A stretch of 64,000 nt of DNA from Tsuneonella suprasediminis (GTDB lineage Bacteria > Pseudomonadota > Alphaproteobacteria > Sphingomonadales > Sphingomonadaceae), in the NCBI RefSeq assembly GCF_003605755.1, contig NZ_RAHJ01000014.1, positions 124,001 through 188,000 on the forward strand, written 5' to 3'. The first letter of the stretch is position 1; each line of letters begins with the position of its first letter. A program made the translations under genes and the position numbers. Positions 35,576 through 43,963 of this stretch are shown here, in pieces. The notes under the pieces are model-generated. The model was not told the origin of the DNA. It was given only the letters and a program-made list of their open reading frames with translations, and ran no database searches.

Positions 35576-36370
35576 ATGATCATCAACATTCTTGCTGCCG
35601 CTGGTGGCGAAGCCGCACCCCAGAACAAGTTCGGGTTTGTCGAAGCGCTTAACCAGGGCGGTATCATCGCCTACTCCATTTTCGCCATCCTGGTGATCAT
35701 GTCGGTGGGTTCGTTCTACATCCTCATCACCAAATGGCTGGAACAGCAGAAGATCCTGAACCAGTACAAGGCAATCCGCACCAATTTCTGGCGCGCACCC
35801 AGCCTGAAAGAAGGCGCTGCCAAGCTCGACAAGAACAGCGCATGGCGCCAGATTGTCGACGATGGCCTCGCTGCAGAAGATCAGCACGGCAAAATGACCG
35901 ACAGCCTCGAAGCGCATGACTGGCTGCACGGCTCGCTGGCCCGTTCGGAAGCAGCGGTGAATTCGAAGCTTGCTGGCGGTCTGCCGTTCCTCGCAACCGT
36001 GGGTGCGACCGCACCGTTCGTCGGTCTGCTCGGTACGGTTATCGGCATTTATCGCGCTCTGATCGCGATCGGTCTTGCCGGTTCGGCATCGATCGACAAG
36101 GTTGCCGGTCCGGTTGGTGAAGCGCTGATCATGACCGCTATCGGTCTGCTCGTCGCGGTTCCGGCTGTGCTTGCTTACAACTGGCTGCAGGCCCGTAACA
36201 AGCGTATCGCCGAACTGCTCTCGGGCTTCTCGACCGATATCCTTGCGAACATCAATTCCAAGGGTGCTGTGAAGCCTGCCGTTCAGGCAGCTCCTGCGGC
36301 CAAGGCTGCGCCGAAGGCTCCTGCTGCCAAGCCGGCCACCACGACCGCTGGCGTTTCGCCGAAGAAGTAA
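35576..36370 (+). CDS. exbB: ExbB-type proton-channel protein
   Basis: A 264-residue MotA/TolQ/ExbB protein. Its three membrane segments are at about 23-45, 135-160 and 180-205, including ATVGATAPFVGLLGTVIGIY, the signature of the family. An Ala/Lys/Pro-rich tail ends the protein. GAGAGGG stands before the ATG. With ExbD it converts proton flow into TonB movement. Downstream of tonB by 83 bp. Confidence 0.94.
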   Translation: MIINILAAAGGEAAPQNKFGFVEALNQGGIIAYSIFAILVIMSVGSFYILITKWLEQQKILNQYKAIRTNFWRAPSLKEGAAKLDKNSAWRQIVDDGLAAEDQHGKMTDSLEAHDWLHGSLARSEAAVNSKLAGGLPFLATVGATAPFVGLLGTVIGIYRALIAIGLAGSASIDKVAGPVGEALIMTAIGLLVAVPAVLAYNWLQARNKRIAELLSGFSTDILANINSKGAVKPAVQAAPAAKAAPKAPAAKPATTTAGVSPKK

Positions 36371-36455
36371 GCCATTGTGCGGCGGGGCGCGACTATCGGT
36401 TGCGCCCCGCAGCTTCACCGCCCGTGCATGAAGTTTTGAGATAGGAAAAAACCCA

Positions 36456-36989
36456 ATGGCGATTTCGACAGGCGGAGGCGGGGACGCAACCCCGATGTCG
36501 GACATCAACACCACTCCCCTCGTGGACGTGATGCTGGTGCTCCTGATCATCTTCCTGATCGCGGTCCCGGTCGCGATCCAGACGATCGACAAACTGCATA
36601 TCCCGATCATGGAATCGACCGAAGCCAAGAACAAGGTCGATAACCTGCTGCTTACCGTCAGCACCACCGATTCCGCTGGCCGCAGCGCAGGCGAGCCGGG
36701 CTTTGAAGGTGCCTCACGCAACGGCGAATGCCGGGTGTATTTCAACAATATCACTCCGGTTACTTCGCAAGAGCTGTATGACGATGCGTTCAAACGCCTC
36801 GAAGCAATCGTGAAGCGCGCAGGCGGCCCGGCCGAAATGATGAAGAACCCGGACGATGTCCCGCAGGTGCAGATCCGCGGTGACGTGGAAGCGCCCTGGC
36901 GCTGTGTTGCCGGTACGATCTACAACGTGCAGGCGGCGGGTTATCCCACCGTCGGCTTCATCTCCACCCCGGTCGACCCCAACGGTTGA
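36456..36989 (+). CDS. exbD: ExbD-type biopolymer transport protein (first copy)
   Basis: A 177-residue ExbD/TolR protein. The short cytoplasmic start MSDINTTPLVDVMLVLLIIF includes the membrane Asp that carries protons, followed by a periplasmic domain. It is longer than the second copy and has an internal insertion containing a single cysteine. It is the third gene of the tonB operon. Confidence 0.92.
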   Translation: MAISTGGGGDATPMSDINTTPLVDVMLVLLIIFLIAVPVAIQTIDKLHIPIMESTEAKNKVDNLLLTVSTTDSAGRSAGEPGFEGASRNGECRVYFNNITPVTSQELYDDAFKRLEAIVKRAGGPAEMMKNPDDVPQVQIRGDVEAPWRCVAGTIYNVQAAGYPTVGFISTPVDPNG

Positions 36990-37025
36990 TCGGGCTGGCA
37001 AGATATAATTCAGGAGTAGTTCCCC

Positions 37026-37460
37026 ATGGCAATGTCAGGCGGCAAGGACGATGGTTCGCCGATGATGGAGATGAACACGACGCCGCTCATCGACGTCATG
37101 CTCGTCCTTCTCATCATGTTCATCATCACCATTCCGGTGGCTAACCACGCGGTTAACATCGACCTTCCTGCACCGAACCCGAACCCCCCGCCGCCGGACC
37201 AGATCGACCCGATCAAGAACAAGATCGTGCTGACTCCCGAAGGGCAGATTCTGTGGAACGGGACGCAGATCAACGAAGGTGAGCTGGTTCGCAATCTGGA
37301 AGCAACCAAGAACATCGATCCGGCTCCCGAGCTTCAGTATGAACCTGAAGCGCAGGCCAGCTACGATCTCTCGGCCAAGGTGCTTAACATCATCAAGGCT
37401 TCCGGCGTTTCCAAGTTCGGATTCGTCGGTAATGAAAAATATCGCTCCTTCGATAAGTGA
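37026..37460 (+). CDS. exbD: ExbD-type biopolymer transport protein (second copy)
   Basis: A 144-residue ExbD/TolR protein with MEMNTTPLIDVMLVLLIMF, again with the key membrane Asp, and a small periplasmic domain. Two ExbD genes after one ExbB are found in several sphingomonads and xanthomonads, where the second is not always needed for iron uptake. AGGAG lies upstream. It ends shortly before the operon terminator. Confidence 0.92.
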   Translation: MAMSGGKDDGSPMMEMNTTPLIDVMLVLLIMFIITIPVANHAVNIDLPAPNPNPPPPDQIDPIKNKIVLTPEGQILWNGTQINEGELVRNLEATKNIDPAPELQYEPEAQASYDLSAKVLNIIKASGVSKFGFVGNEKYRSFDK

Positions 37461-37501
37461 GGCGCGCATCGGGACGAAAGCCCGATCAGATAAACGGAAG
37501 A

Positions 37502-37527
37502 GGGGCGGAGCGATCCGCCCCTTTTTT
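37502..37527 (+). terminator. rho-independent terminator of tonB operon
   Basis: GGGGCGGA (37502-37509), GCGA tetraloop and TCCGCCCC (37514-37521) form a perfect stem followed by TTTTTT. It lies 41 bp past the exbD stop. Confidence 0.95.
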
Positions 37528-37601
37528 ATTGCCTGATGCCATTGGCTGCGGGCTCCTCGTCGGCCGGGGTGGTCCATCCACCAATACCCCGCTCTCCCGA
37601 C

Positions 37602-40082
37602 TTAATCTTCGTCCGATATATGCGGCCACTCGGTCCGCATGGCGGTGGCTGCCAACGTTTCAGCTTCCAGCAGCAGTTCATCGTCGATCGCGCCCTGAGG
37701 CAGGCTTTCGCGCCCGATCATCGTCATCACCGGCACAGCAAGAGGGCTCACCCGGTCGAGCGTCACATGTTCGAGCTCACGCTCCGCCCGGTTAAGCAGA
37801 TCGGCCAGCCGTGCCACGTCGGTCATGCGCGATCGGGCATCGGCCCACGCCGCTTCCAGCAATACGTGATCGGGCTCGTACTTGCGGAGCACATCGTAAA
37901 TCAGGTCGGTCGAAAAGGTGACCTGTTTCCCGCTCTTGCGTTTACCGGGGTGCTGCCGCTCGACCAGCCCCGATATCACCGCCACTTCGCGGAATGCCCG
38001 GCGCAGCAGATGCGATTCTGTCACCCAGTCGATGAATTCGTGCGCCAGTATGTCGGGTGACAAAAGCGGTGCCGGGTCGGTCACCGGGCGCAGGCCCCAC
38101 ACCGCTAGCGAATAATCGTTGGCGATAAACCCGCCCGGCGAAAGCCCGCGCTCTTCCATCCGCCGGGTGATCAACATCCCCAGGCTCTGGTTCGCATTCC
38201 ACCCTTCGAAAGTGTAGTACACGCTGAAATGCTTGCGGCCATGGGGGAAGCTTTCCACCAGCAGTTGCCCCGGCCCCGGCATCCGACTTCGCCAGTCCTG
38301 CACCTCCAGCCATTCGCGCACATCATCGGGAAAACGTGCCCAACCGGCCCGGTCAACCAGCATTTCCCGCACCCGCCCCGCCAGATGGGTTGTCAGAGGC
38401 AAACGTTGCCCGCCGTAACTGGGAATCATTCCGGCAGTCTTGCTGGCGCGAACCTGCAGTTCCATATCTTTGATCTGCTCAACCTCCAGCGTCATTCCGG
38501 CAAACCGAAATGTATCGCCCGGACTCAGCGCGGCAGCAAAGCGTTCCTCCACTTTGCCGAGCGAGCGCCCGTTGCGGAACCGAACATCGAGCATTTCCGA
38601 ATCCACGATGATCCCGGCATTCATCCGGTGCCGCGCGGCATGTTCGGGATGGGCCAATCGCCATGTCGCCCCACCGTTTGCATCGCCATCCACGCCGCCC
38701 GGTTCGCGCACAATACGATGGAACCGATCATACGCTTTCAGCGCATATCCGCCGGTGGCGACGAAATTGAGCACTCGCTGCCACACCTCCGCGTCAATCC
38801 ACACATAGGCCAGCGAGGAACGCACTTCGGCCAGCAACGCTCTTTCGCCAAACGGCCCGGCACAGGCACAGGCCATCACGTGCTGAGCCAGAACATCCAG
38901 ACTGCCCGGCCGAAAATCCTCCCCGTCGCGCTGTCCTGCGTCCACTGCATCTTTTGCTGCAGTTGCTTCGAGGAATTCGAAACGGTTTCCGGGCACCAGG
39001 ATCGCCCGGCTCGGCTGATCGAGCCTGTGGTTGGCCCGCCCGATCCGCTGAAGCAGACGGCTCGATCCCTTGGGCGCACCCATCTGCACCACGCAATCGA
39101 TATCACCCCAGTCCACACCCAGATCGAGACTGGCCGTCGCCACCAGAGCCCGAAGTTCGCCACGCGCCATCGCGCCTTCCACCTTGCGGCGGGCTTCCTT
39201 GCTCAGCGATCCGTGATGGATGCCGATCGGCAGATTGTCATCGTTGGCATCCCACAGCAGCTCGAACACGAATTCAGCCAGAAAGCGCGTGTTGGTGAAC
39301 ACCAGCGTCGTGCGATTATGGCGAATTTCCTCGTATAGCTGCGGAATCGCCCACCGGCCCGCATGGCCACCCCACGGCACCCGTTCCTCATGGGGCAACA
39401 GAATCTCGACCTGCGGCGGTGCGCCCTGCTCCCCTTCGACGAGCGCCACGCTGTCGATATCGCCCCACGGGGCGAGCCATTCGCGAAATGCCTGCGGATC
39501 GGCCACGGTGGCCGACAGCGCCGTGCGTTGCATCTGCGGAGCAATCGCCTGCAACCGGCTGAGGGCCAGCGCCAGCAGATCGCCGCGTTTGCCCGTTGCA
39601 AAGGCGTGAACTTCATCGATCACGATCCGCTGCAGACTGGCAAACATCGTCAGACTGTCAGGATAGCTCAGCAGCAGCGAGAGCGATTCGGGCGTGGTGA
39701 GCAGGACATGCGGTGGACGGGCGCGCTGGCGCTTCTTGCGGTCGGACGGGGTGTCGCCACTACGCGTTTCCACCCGGATCGGCAGGCCCATCTCTTCAAT
39801 CGGGGCCATCAGATTCCGCTGCACGTCATGCGCCAGAGCCTTCAGCGGCGAAACGTAGAGCGTGTGCAGCCCTTCGGGCACCGGTGCGCCATCCAGCCGC
39901 GACGGGCAGAAATCGGCCAGAGTGGGCAGAAAGCCGGCCAGAGTCTTGCCTGCGCCGGTATCCGCGACCAGCAAGGCATGGCGCCCATCGTCGCGGGCAT
40001 CGAGCATCTCTGCCTGATGGCGCCGCACGCGCCAGCCACGCCCCGCGAACCACCGGTCGATTTCAGGAGGAACCGTCATCAC
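37602..40082 (-). CDS. Lhr-like (ligase-associated type) DEXH DNA helicase
   Basis: An 826-residue superfamily 2 helicase. Motif I is ADTGAGKT near residue 45, motif II is DEVH near 153, SATV forms motif III, and the second RecA domain has the IGIHHGSLSKEARR and QRIGRANHRLD motifs, followed by the Lhr winged-helix region. This family is often clustered with an ATP-dependent DNA ligase, exonuclease and phosphoesterase for DNA repair; none of those is in the window. A DNA repair role is likely. Transcribed convergently with the tonB operon. Confidence 0.88.
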   Translation of the reverse strand: MMTVPPEIDRWFAGRGWRVRRHQAEMLDARDDGRHALLVADTGAGKTLAGFLPTLADFCPSRLDGAPVPEGLHTLYVSPLKALAHDVQRNLMAPIEEMGLPIRVETRSGDTPSDRKKRQRARPPHVLLTTPESLSLLLSYPDSLTMFASLQRIVIDEVHAFATGKRGDLLALALSRLQAIAPQMQRTALSATVADPQAFREWLAPWGDIDSVALVEGEQGAPPQVEILLPHEERVPWGGHAGRWAIPQLYEEIRHNRTTLVFTNTRFLAEFVFELLWDANDDNLPIGIHHGSLSKEARRKVEGAMARGELRALVATASLDLGVDWGDIDCVVQMGAPKGSSRLLQRIGRANHRLDQPSRAILVPGNRFEFLEATAAKDAVDAGQRDGEDFRPGSLDVLAQHVMACACAGPFGERALLAEVRSSLAYVWIDAEVWQRVLNFVATGGYALKAYDRFHRIVREPGGVDGDANGGATWRLAHPEHAARHRMNAGIIVDSEMLDVRFRNGRSLGKVEERFAAALSPGDTFRFAGMTLEVEQIKDMELQVRASKTAGMIPSYGGQRLPLTTHLAGRVREMLVDRAGWARFPDDVREWLEVQDWRSRMPGPGQLLVESFPHGRKHFSVYYTFEGWNANQSLGMLITRRMEERGLSPGGFIANDYSLAVWGLRPVTDPAPLLSPDILAHEFIDWVTESHLLRRAFREVAVISGLVERQHPGKRKSGKQVTFSTDLIYDVLRKYEPDHVLLEAAWADARSRMTDVARLADLLNRAERELEHVTLDRVSPLAVPVMTMIGRESLPQGAIDDELLLEAETLAATAMRTEWPHISDED

Positions 40083-40180
40083 CCCCAGCTTACGCGAGAT
40101 TCCCGCGCAGATTCAGCGAAATCGTCCACTCATCACAACCCATTGTCGCACAACACGCGAGAGTGGCAAGCGGAGGCAAG

Positions 40181-40278
40181 AAAAAGGCCCGACTGGAAAA
40201 CCAGTCGGGCCGAAAAGTCTGGGAGAGGATGCCTGAAAGGCAGGTTCTTTGTGCACCGCATCATTTCCTTTCGCAACT
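40181..40278 (-). ncRNA. candidate trans-acting small RNA with promoter and intrinsic terminator
   Basis: On the minus strand a sigma70-like promoter reads TTGCGT (40307-40312), 17 bp, GATAAT (40284-40289), placing the start near 40277. The transcript of about 98 nt carries a short CCTG/CAGG stem, a single-stranded C/U-rich stretch ATCCTCTCCC able to pair with ribosome-binding sites, and a perfect 11-bp terminator (GGCCCGACTGG, 40186-40196, with CCAGTCGGGCC, 40201-40211) followed by TTTTT. No gene spans it. The rest of 40083-40396 is AT-rich; on the + strand a short TTGCGT-AAA-ACGCAA hairpin (40298-40312) is followed by TTTTT. Confidence 0.65.
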
Positions 40279-40396
40279 GCAAAATTATCAGGCGCAGTTG
40301 CGTAAAACGCAATTTTTAGACATCCTATTGTTTATAAAGTATTTTTATTGATGCGCATACGTCTGCACGTAAAATAATTACGCGGGAAAGATCGAA

Positions 40397-41284
40397 TCAT
40401 TCTGTGTCGATATCCTCGCTCACTTCCTCTGCCCGTATTTCCGCAGCTCTCGCCATGCCTTCTTCAAGCTCCCGGGCGCTCAGACCGGTCAGCTCGGACA
40501 GGCGTGCACGTTGCTCATCCGACAGATCGGCCCAGCCACGCAGCGGCGGAAGAGCGGCAGTTGCGGTCTTCACCTCTTCCTCCATATCAGCGAGAGCGCC
40601 CATCGCATCAGGCAACGCCTTCATTGTCGCGGCAATAAAGCGCGGATCGCTCGACATCGTGAAAGATTTCCGGGCGAAGGCGACGCCGCTGTCGGTGGAG
40701 AAGAACGCATCGATATCGCTCAGCTCTTTCTGATCGAAATAGACGGCATAGGCTTCCGACAGAGCCGCGCGGACGCCCGGTTCCATCGCCGTCATCATTT
40801 TGCCCATTGCGCCCTGCACCGTAGTCATTTCCAGCTTGCGCCGTTCCTGCCACGCGGGATCGAGCAGAGCGGAAACCTCGGCCAGCTGATCGGAATCGAG
40901 GTCGATCTCGCCTTCCTCCACCCCGATCTGTTTCGCCACATCTGCGGGCGATGCATCTTCGAACTTGCTCATCATCGGGCCGATGATCTTGTTGAACATC
41001 GATCCCATCATTTCGCCATAGGTGCCCGGCGGGACCATTTTGTCGACGATCTTTTTCGCCAGCGGCAGGCGCTGCTCCTGATCCTCCGTCAGCGGTTCGG
41101 CTGCGAACATCGACGACAGAACCGCCATCATGGCGGCATCGTCCGGCGTTGCAGATTCCGGTTCGGCATCGGCAGATGCATCAGCCACAACTGCGTCTTC
41201 CGCTACACCCTGTGCCAGTGCAGGCAACGCACCAAACGCCAGCGCAGCAGCTGCTGCGCCAACAAATGTTTTGCAGATTCTCAT
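40397..41284 (-). CDS. exported DUF2059-domain protein
   Basis: A 295-residue protein with a signal peptide (cleavage near ALAQ, residue 25). An acidic Ala/Asp/Glu segment follows, then a helical DUF2059 region (about 170-235) with the EAYAVYFDQKELSDIDAFFSTDSG pattern. The function of DUF2059 is unknown. The C-terminal tail is again acidic. The likely mRNA end or the small RNA terminator lies at 40181-40211. Confidence 0.8.
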   Translation of the reverse strand: MRICKTFVGAAAAALAFGALPALAQGVAEDAVVADASADAEPESATPDDAAMMAVLSSMFAAEPLTEDQEQRLPLAKKIVDKMVPPGTYGEMMGSMFNKIIGPMMSKFEDASPADVAKQIGVEEGEIDLDSDQLAEVSALLDPAWQERRKLEMTTVQGAMGKMMTAMEPGVRAALSEAYAVYFDQKELSDIDAFFSTDSGVAFARKSFTMSSDPRFIAATMKALPDAMGALADMEEEVKTATAALPPLRGWADLSDEQRARLSELTGLSARELEEGMARAAEIRAEEVSEDIDTE

Positions 41285-41308
41285 TTCATATCCCCCAATC
41301 CGACAGGT

Positions 41309-42712
41309 TCAGTGCCCGGCCTGCTCGCCGCGCTCCAGCCCTGAAAGTTGCAACTGTTCATCGATCTGCGCGACCAGCCGGTCCAGCCCGCCCTGACTGT
41401 CGCTCTCCGCGCGGGCGACCAGCACATCCTGCGTATTGGATGCGCGCAGCAGCCACCAGCCATCAGCGGTCGTCACTCGCACACCGTCGGTGCCGTCAAC
41501 TTGCGCGTCAGTGCCCGCCAGCCGAGTCTTGACCTCGTCGATCGCTGCGAATTTCCGGCTTTCATCGACCTGAAAGCGCATTTCGGGCGTGTTCACCAAC
41601 GCGGGCATCTCGCCGCGCAATTGCGTGACCGATTTGCCCAGCCGCGCCGATGCCGCCATCAGCCGCACGGCAGCGTAGAGCGCATCGTCATAGCCATAAT
41701 ATTCGTCGGCAAAGAACACATGCCCGCTCATCTCCCCGGCCAGCGGCGCCTGTGTTTCCTTCATTTTGGACTTAATCAGGCTATGCCCGGTCTTCCACAT
41801 AACCGGCTGCCCGCCATGCGCGGCGACGTGTTCGAACAACGCGCGACTGGCCTTCACATCGGCAATCACCGTCGCGCCGGGGCGGCGGGATAGCAGGTCT
41901 TCGGCATAAATCATCAGTAACTGATCGCCCCAGATAACCCGCCCTTCGCCGTCGATCGCCCCGATCCGGTCGCCATCGCCATCGAATGCCACTCCGAAAT
42001 CGAGGTTCTTCTCCGCGACGAGCCGCTGAAGATCTTCCAGATTGGCGGGGACAGTGGGGTCTGGATGATGGTTGGGGAAATTCCCGTCGACATCGGTGTA
42101 GAGCAGATGATGTTCGCCCGGCAGACGTCCAGCAAGCTGTTCGAGTGCAGGGCCGGCAGCGCCATTGCCGGCGTCCCACCCGATCCGCAGGGCAGACAAA
42201 GTGTCGCTGTCGATCCCGTCCAGCCCCTGCAGCATCCGATCGATGTAAGCATCCATGACATCGCGGGTTTCGACCGTGCCCGTTCCGTCGAGCCAGTCCC
42301 CGGCTTCGGCAAGGCGCCCGATGGTCAGGATATCCTCCCCAAAGAACGGGCGACCCATAAATACCATCTTGAAGCCATTGTAATTGGCGGGATTATGGCT
42401 GCCGGTTATTTGAATACCGCCATCGACATCATCCGCTGATGCCTCTGCAAAATAGAGCATCGGCGTCGCGCCCATCCCGATCCGAACCACATCGCAGCCG
42501 CTGCCGGTCAGCCCTTCGATCAGCGCGGATTCGAGCATCGGGGAGCTGACCCGGCCATCGTATCCCACCGCCACCTTGTGGCCACCAGCCCGCCGCAACA
42601 AAGTGGCGAAACCGCGACCAATAGCGCGGGCGTCTTCTGCCCCCAGTGTTTCGCCGATGATCCCGCGAATGTCGTATTCACGCAGGACAGTGGAATCGAA
42701 GGTGTGATTCAC
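41309..42712 (-). CDS. phosphomannomutase/phosphoglucomutase
   Basis: A 467-residue alpha-D-phosphohexomutase. The catalytic phosphoserine loop is TGSHNPANYN (about residue 104), the metal loop DGDGDRIG is near 243, and the sugar-binding EMSGHVFF (about 325) is present, with the phosphate-binding RASNT near the C-terminus. It interconverts hexose 1- and 6-phosphates for polysaccharide synthesis (AlgC/ManB type). It is followed 24 bp later by the DUF2059 gene. Confidence 0.93.
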   Translation of the reverse strand: MNHTFDSTVLREYDIRGIIGETLGAEDARAIGRGFATLLRRAGGHKVAVGYDGRVSSPMLESALIEGLTGSGCDVVRIGMGATPMLYFAEASADDVDGGIQITGSHNPANYNGFKMVFMGRPFFGEDILTIGRLAEAGDWLDGTGTVETRDVMDAYIDRMLQGLDGIDSDTLSALRIGWDAGNGAAGPALEQLAGRLPGEHHLLYTDVDGNFPNHHPDPTVPANLEDLQRLVAEKNLDFGVAFDGDGDRIGAIDGEGRVIWGDQLLMIYAEDLLSRRPGATVIADVKASRALFEHVAAHGGQPVMWKTGHSLIKSKMKETQAPLAGEMSGHVFFADEYYGYDDALYAAVRLMAASARLGKSVTQLRGEMPALVNTPEMRFQVDESRKFAAIDEVKTRLAGTDAQVDGTDGVRVTTADGWWLLRASNTQDVLVARAESDSQGGLDRLVAQIDEQLQLSGLERGEQAGH

Positions 42713-42724
42713 AGTGGCAATTCC

Positions 42725-43012
42725 TCAGTTCTTGTCGGGCAATTGGTTCAACAACAGATCACGCGCCGCATTGGTTTCATGGACCTGTTCGCCGGAACCA
42801 CCCCGATCCGGATGGACCAGAGCAATGCGGCGGCGATGCGCCTCCACAATATCCTTGCGCGTCGCATTCGCATCCACACCCAGCAGCTTTCGCGCATTCA
42901 GCACCGCCTGTTGCCGGGTCGGCGGTGTCCGCAGATAATCCCACGGCCAGCGCCCCAGCATCATGCGGCAGGCAAATGACACAATTGCGGCAAGGATCAG
43001 CAGGCGAACCAT
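42725..43012 (-). CDS. membrane-anchored J-domain protein
   Basis: A 95-residue protein with one N-terminal membrane helix (about 1-16, VRLLILAAIVSFACR) and a C-terminal J domain containing HPD (LVHPDRGG) between two helices. This arrangement is like TIM14/Pam18 and the bacterial DjlA-like small J proteins, which stimulate DnaK at a membrane. ATG 43012 is taken because the hydrophobic helix begins there. It lies just upstream of the phosphomannomutase gene. Confidence 0.8.
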   Translation of the reverse strand: MVRLLILAAIVSFACRMMLGRWPWDYLRTPPTRQQAVLNARKLLGVDANATRKDIVEAHRRRIALVHPDRGGSGEQVHETNAARDLLLNQLPDKN

Positions 43013-43040
43013 CGTGCCCTTGCTAGCCGGTTCGGCGACA

Positions 43041-43934
43041 TCAAGCCAGCGCAAGCTCCGGCGCTTGTTTCGCGGGCATCGGCAGGTTCAGCGACTTGAT
43101 CAGTTCGCGCAGTTCCTGCCGTGCGACAAGGTGGCTGGTGCCGAGTTCCCCCAGGTGCCCCTTGTCCAGCAAAGTCAGGCCGGAGGGGAACAGTTCGCGA
43201 TATATCACGCGCTCCGACAACCCTTGCGACACCCGGAAACCGACCCGCCTCGACAGTTCCTTCAGAGCCTGTTCGATACGCACCATATTGCGCGCCTCGA
43301 CATGGCCGGTACGGTTGCGGACGACGACCCAGTCCATTTCGCGCCGCCCCTGTTCAATCTGGCTGCGGCTGCGTTTCAGGCGGGCTTCCCAGATCAGTTC
43401 GGCATAGAAGCTGAGGCGGCGAACCTTGAAGGTTTCCGCATCGACTTGCCCGATCAGGTCGAAATCGACGAAGCTGTCGTTCAGCGGCGTGACCAGCGTA
43501 TCGGCTTCGGTCGCGGCATGGCGGGCCAGCGGATCATCGCGGCCGGGGGTATCGAAGACCACGAAATCGACGCCTTCGCCTACTTGCGCGACCAGCGCCT
43601 CCAAATCTTCCGGGCGCTCGCTGTCGAGCACGTCGAACCGCGCGGTGGGCAGATCGATTTCGCGTCGCTCCATCGTTTCCTTGCGGTTTTCGAAATAACG
43701 GAACAGCGTCCGCTGCCGCGGGTCGAGGTCGATCGCGGCAACCCGTGCGCCCTGATATGCCAGCGCCACCGCGACATGGACCGCCGTGGTCGATTTGCCC
43801 GTGCCACCTTTCTCGTTCGCGAAAACGATGCGATGCGGGGCGGTGTTCGTCACGGGCGGTGTTCCATTGCTTGCGGCCGGCAATCCGGCGATTGTGTTGG
43901 TGGGCCCATGCGCGCTAGTGCGCGGCAGAGCCAC
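43041..43934 (-). CDS. mipZ: MipZ-type division-plane positioning ATPase
   Basis: A 297-residue ParA/MinD-family ATPase. The deviant Walker A is NEKGGTGKSTT (about residue 42), with DLDPRQRT and DTPGRDD following. The long C-terminal region (HLGELGTSHLVARQELRELIKSLNLP) is characteristic of MipZ, which blocks FtsZ at the poles in alphaproteobacteria. The N-terminus is about 30 residues longer than that of typical MipZ; GTG 43853 would give the usual length. It diverges from panC. Confidence 0.9.
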   Translation of the reverse strand: MALPRTSAHGPTNTIAGLPAASNGTPPVTNTAPHRIVFANEKGGTGKSTTAVHVAVALAYQGARVAAIDLDPRQRTLFRYFENRKETMERREIDLPTARFDVLDSERPEDLEALVAQVGEGVDFVVFDTPGRDDPLARHAATEADTLVTPLNDSFVDFDLIGQVDAETFKVRRLSFYAELIWEARLKRSRSQIEQGRREMDWVVVRNRTGHVEARNMVRIEQALKELSRRVGFRVSQGLSERVIYRELFPSGLTLLDKGHLGELGTSHLVARQELRELIKSLNLPMPAKQAPELALA

Positions 43935-43963
43935 TTCCCGGCTTTATCCAAGGGCCAGATGCC

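Noticed and set aside
35306-36793. Long minus-strand open frame through exbB and exbD
   Set aside because: Opposite strand of clear exb genes; no family features.
40197-40318. Short peptide genes on the minus strand near 40320 (MSKNCVLRNCA) and 40257
   Set aside because: The first overlaps the -35 and -10 of the small RNA promoter and the second reads through the terminator stem; neither has a convincing coding signal.
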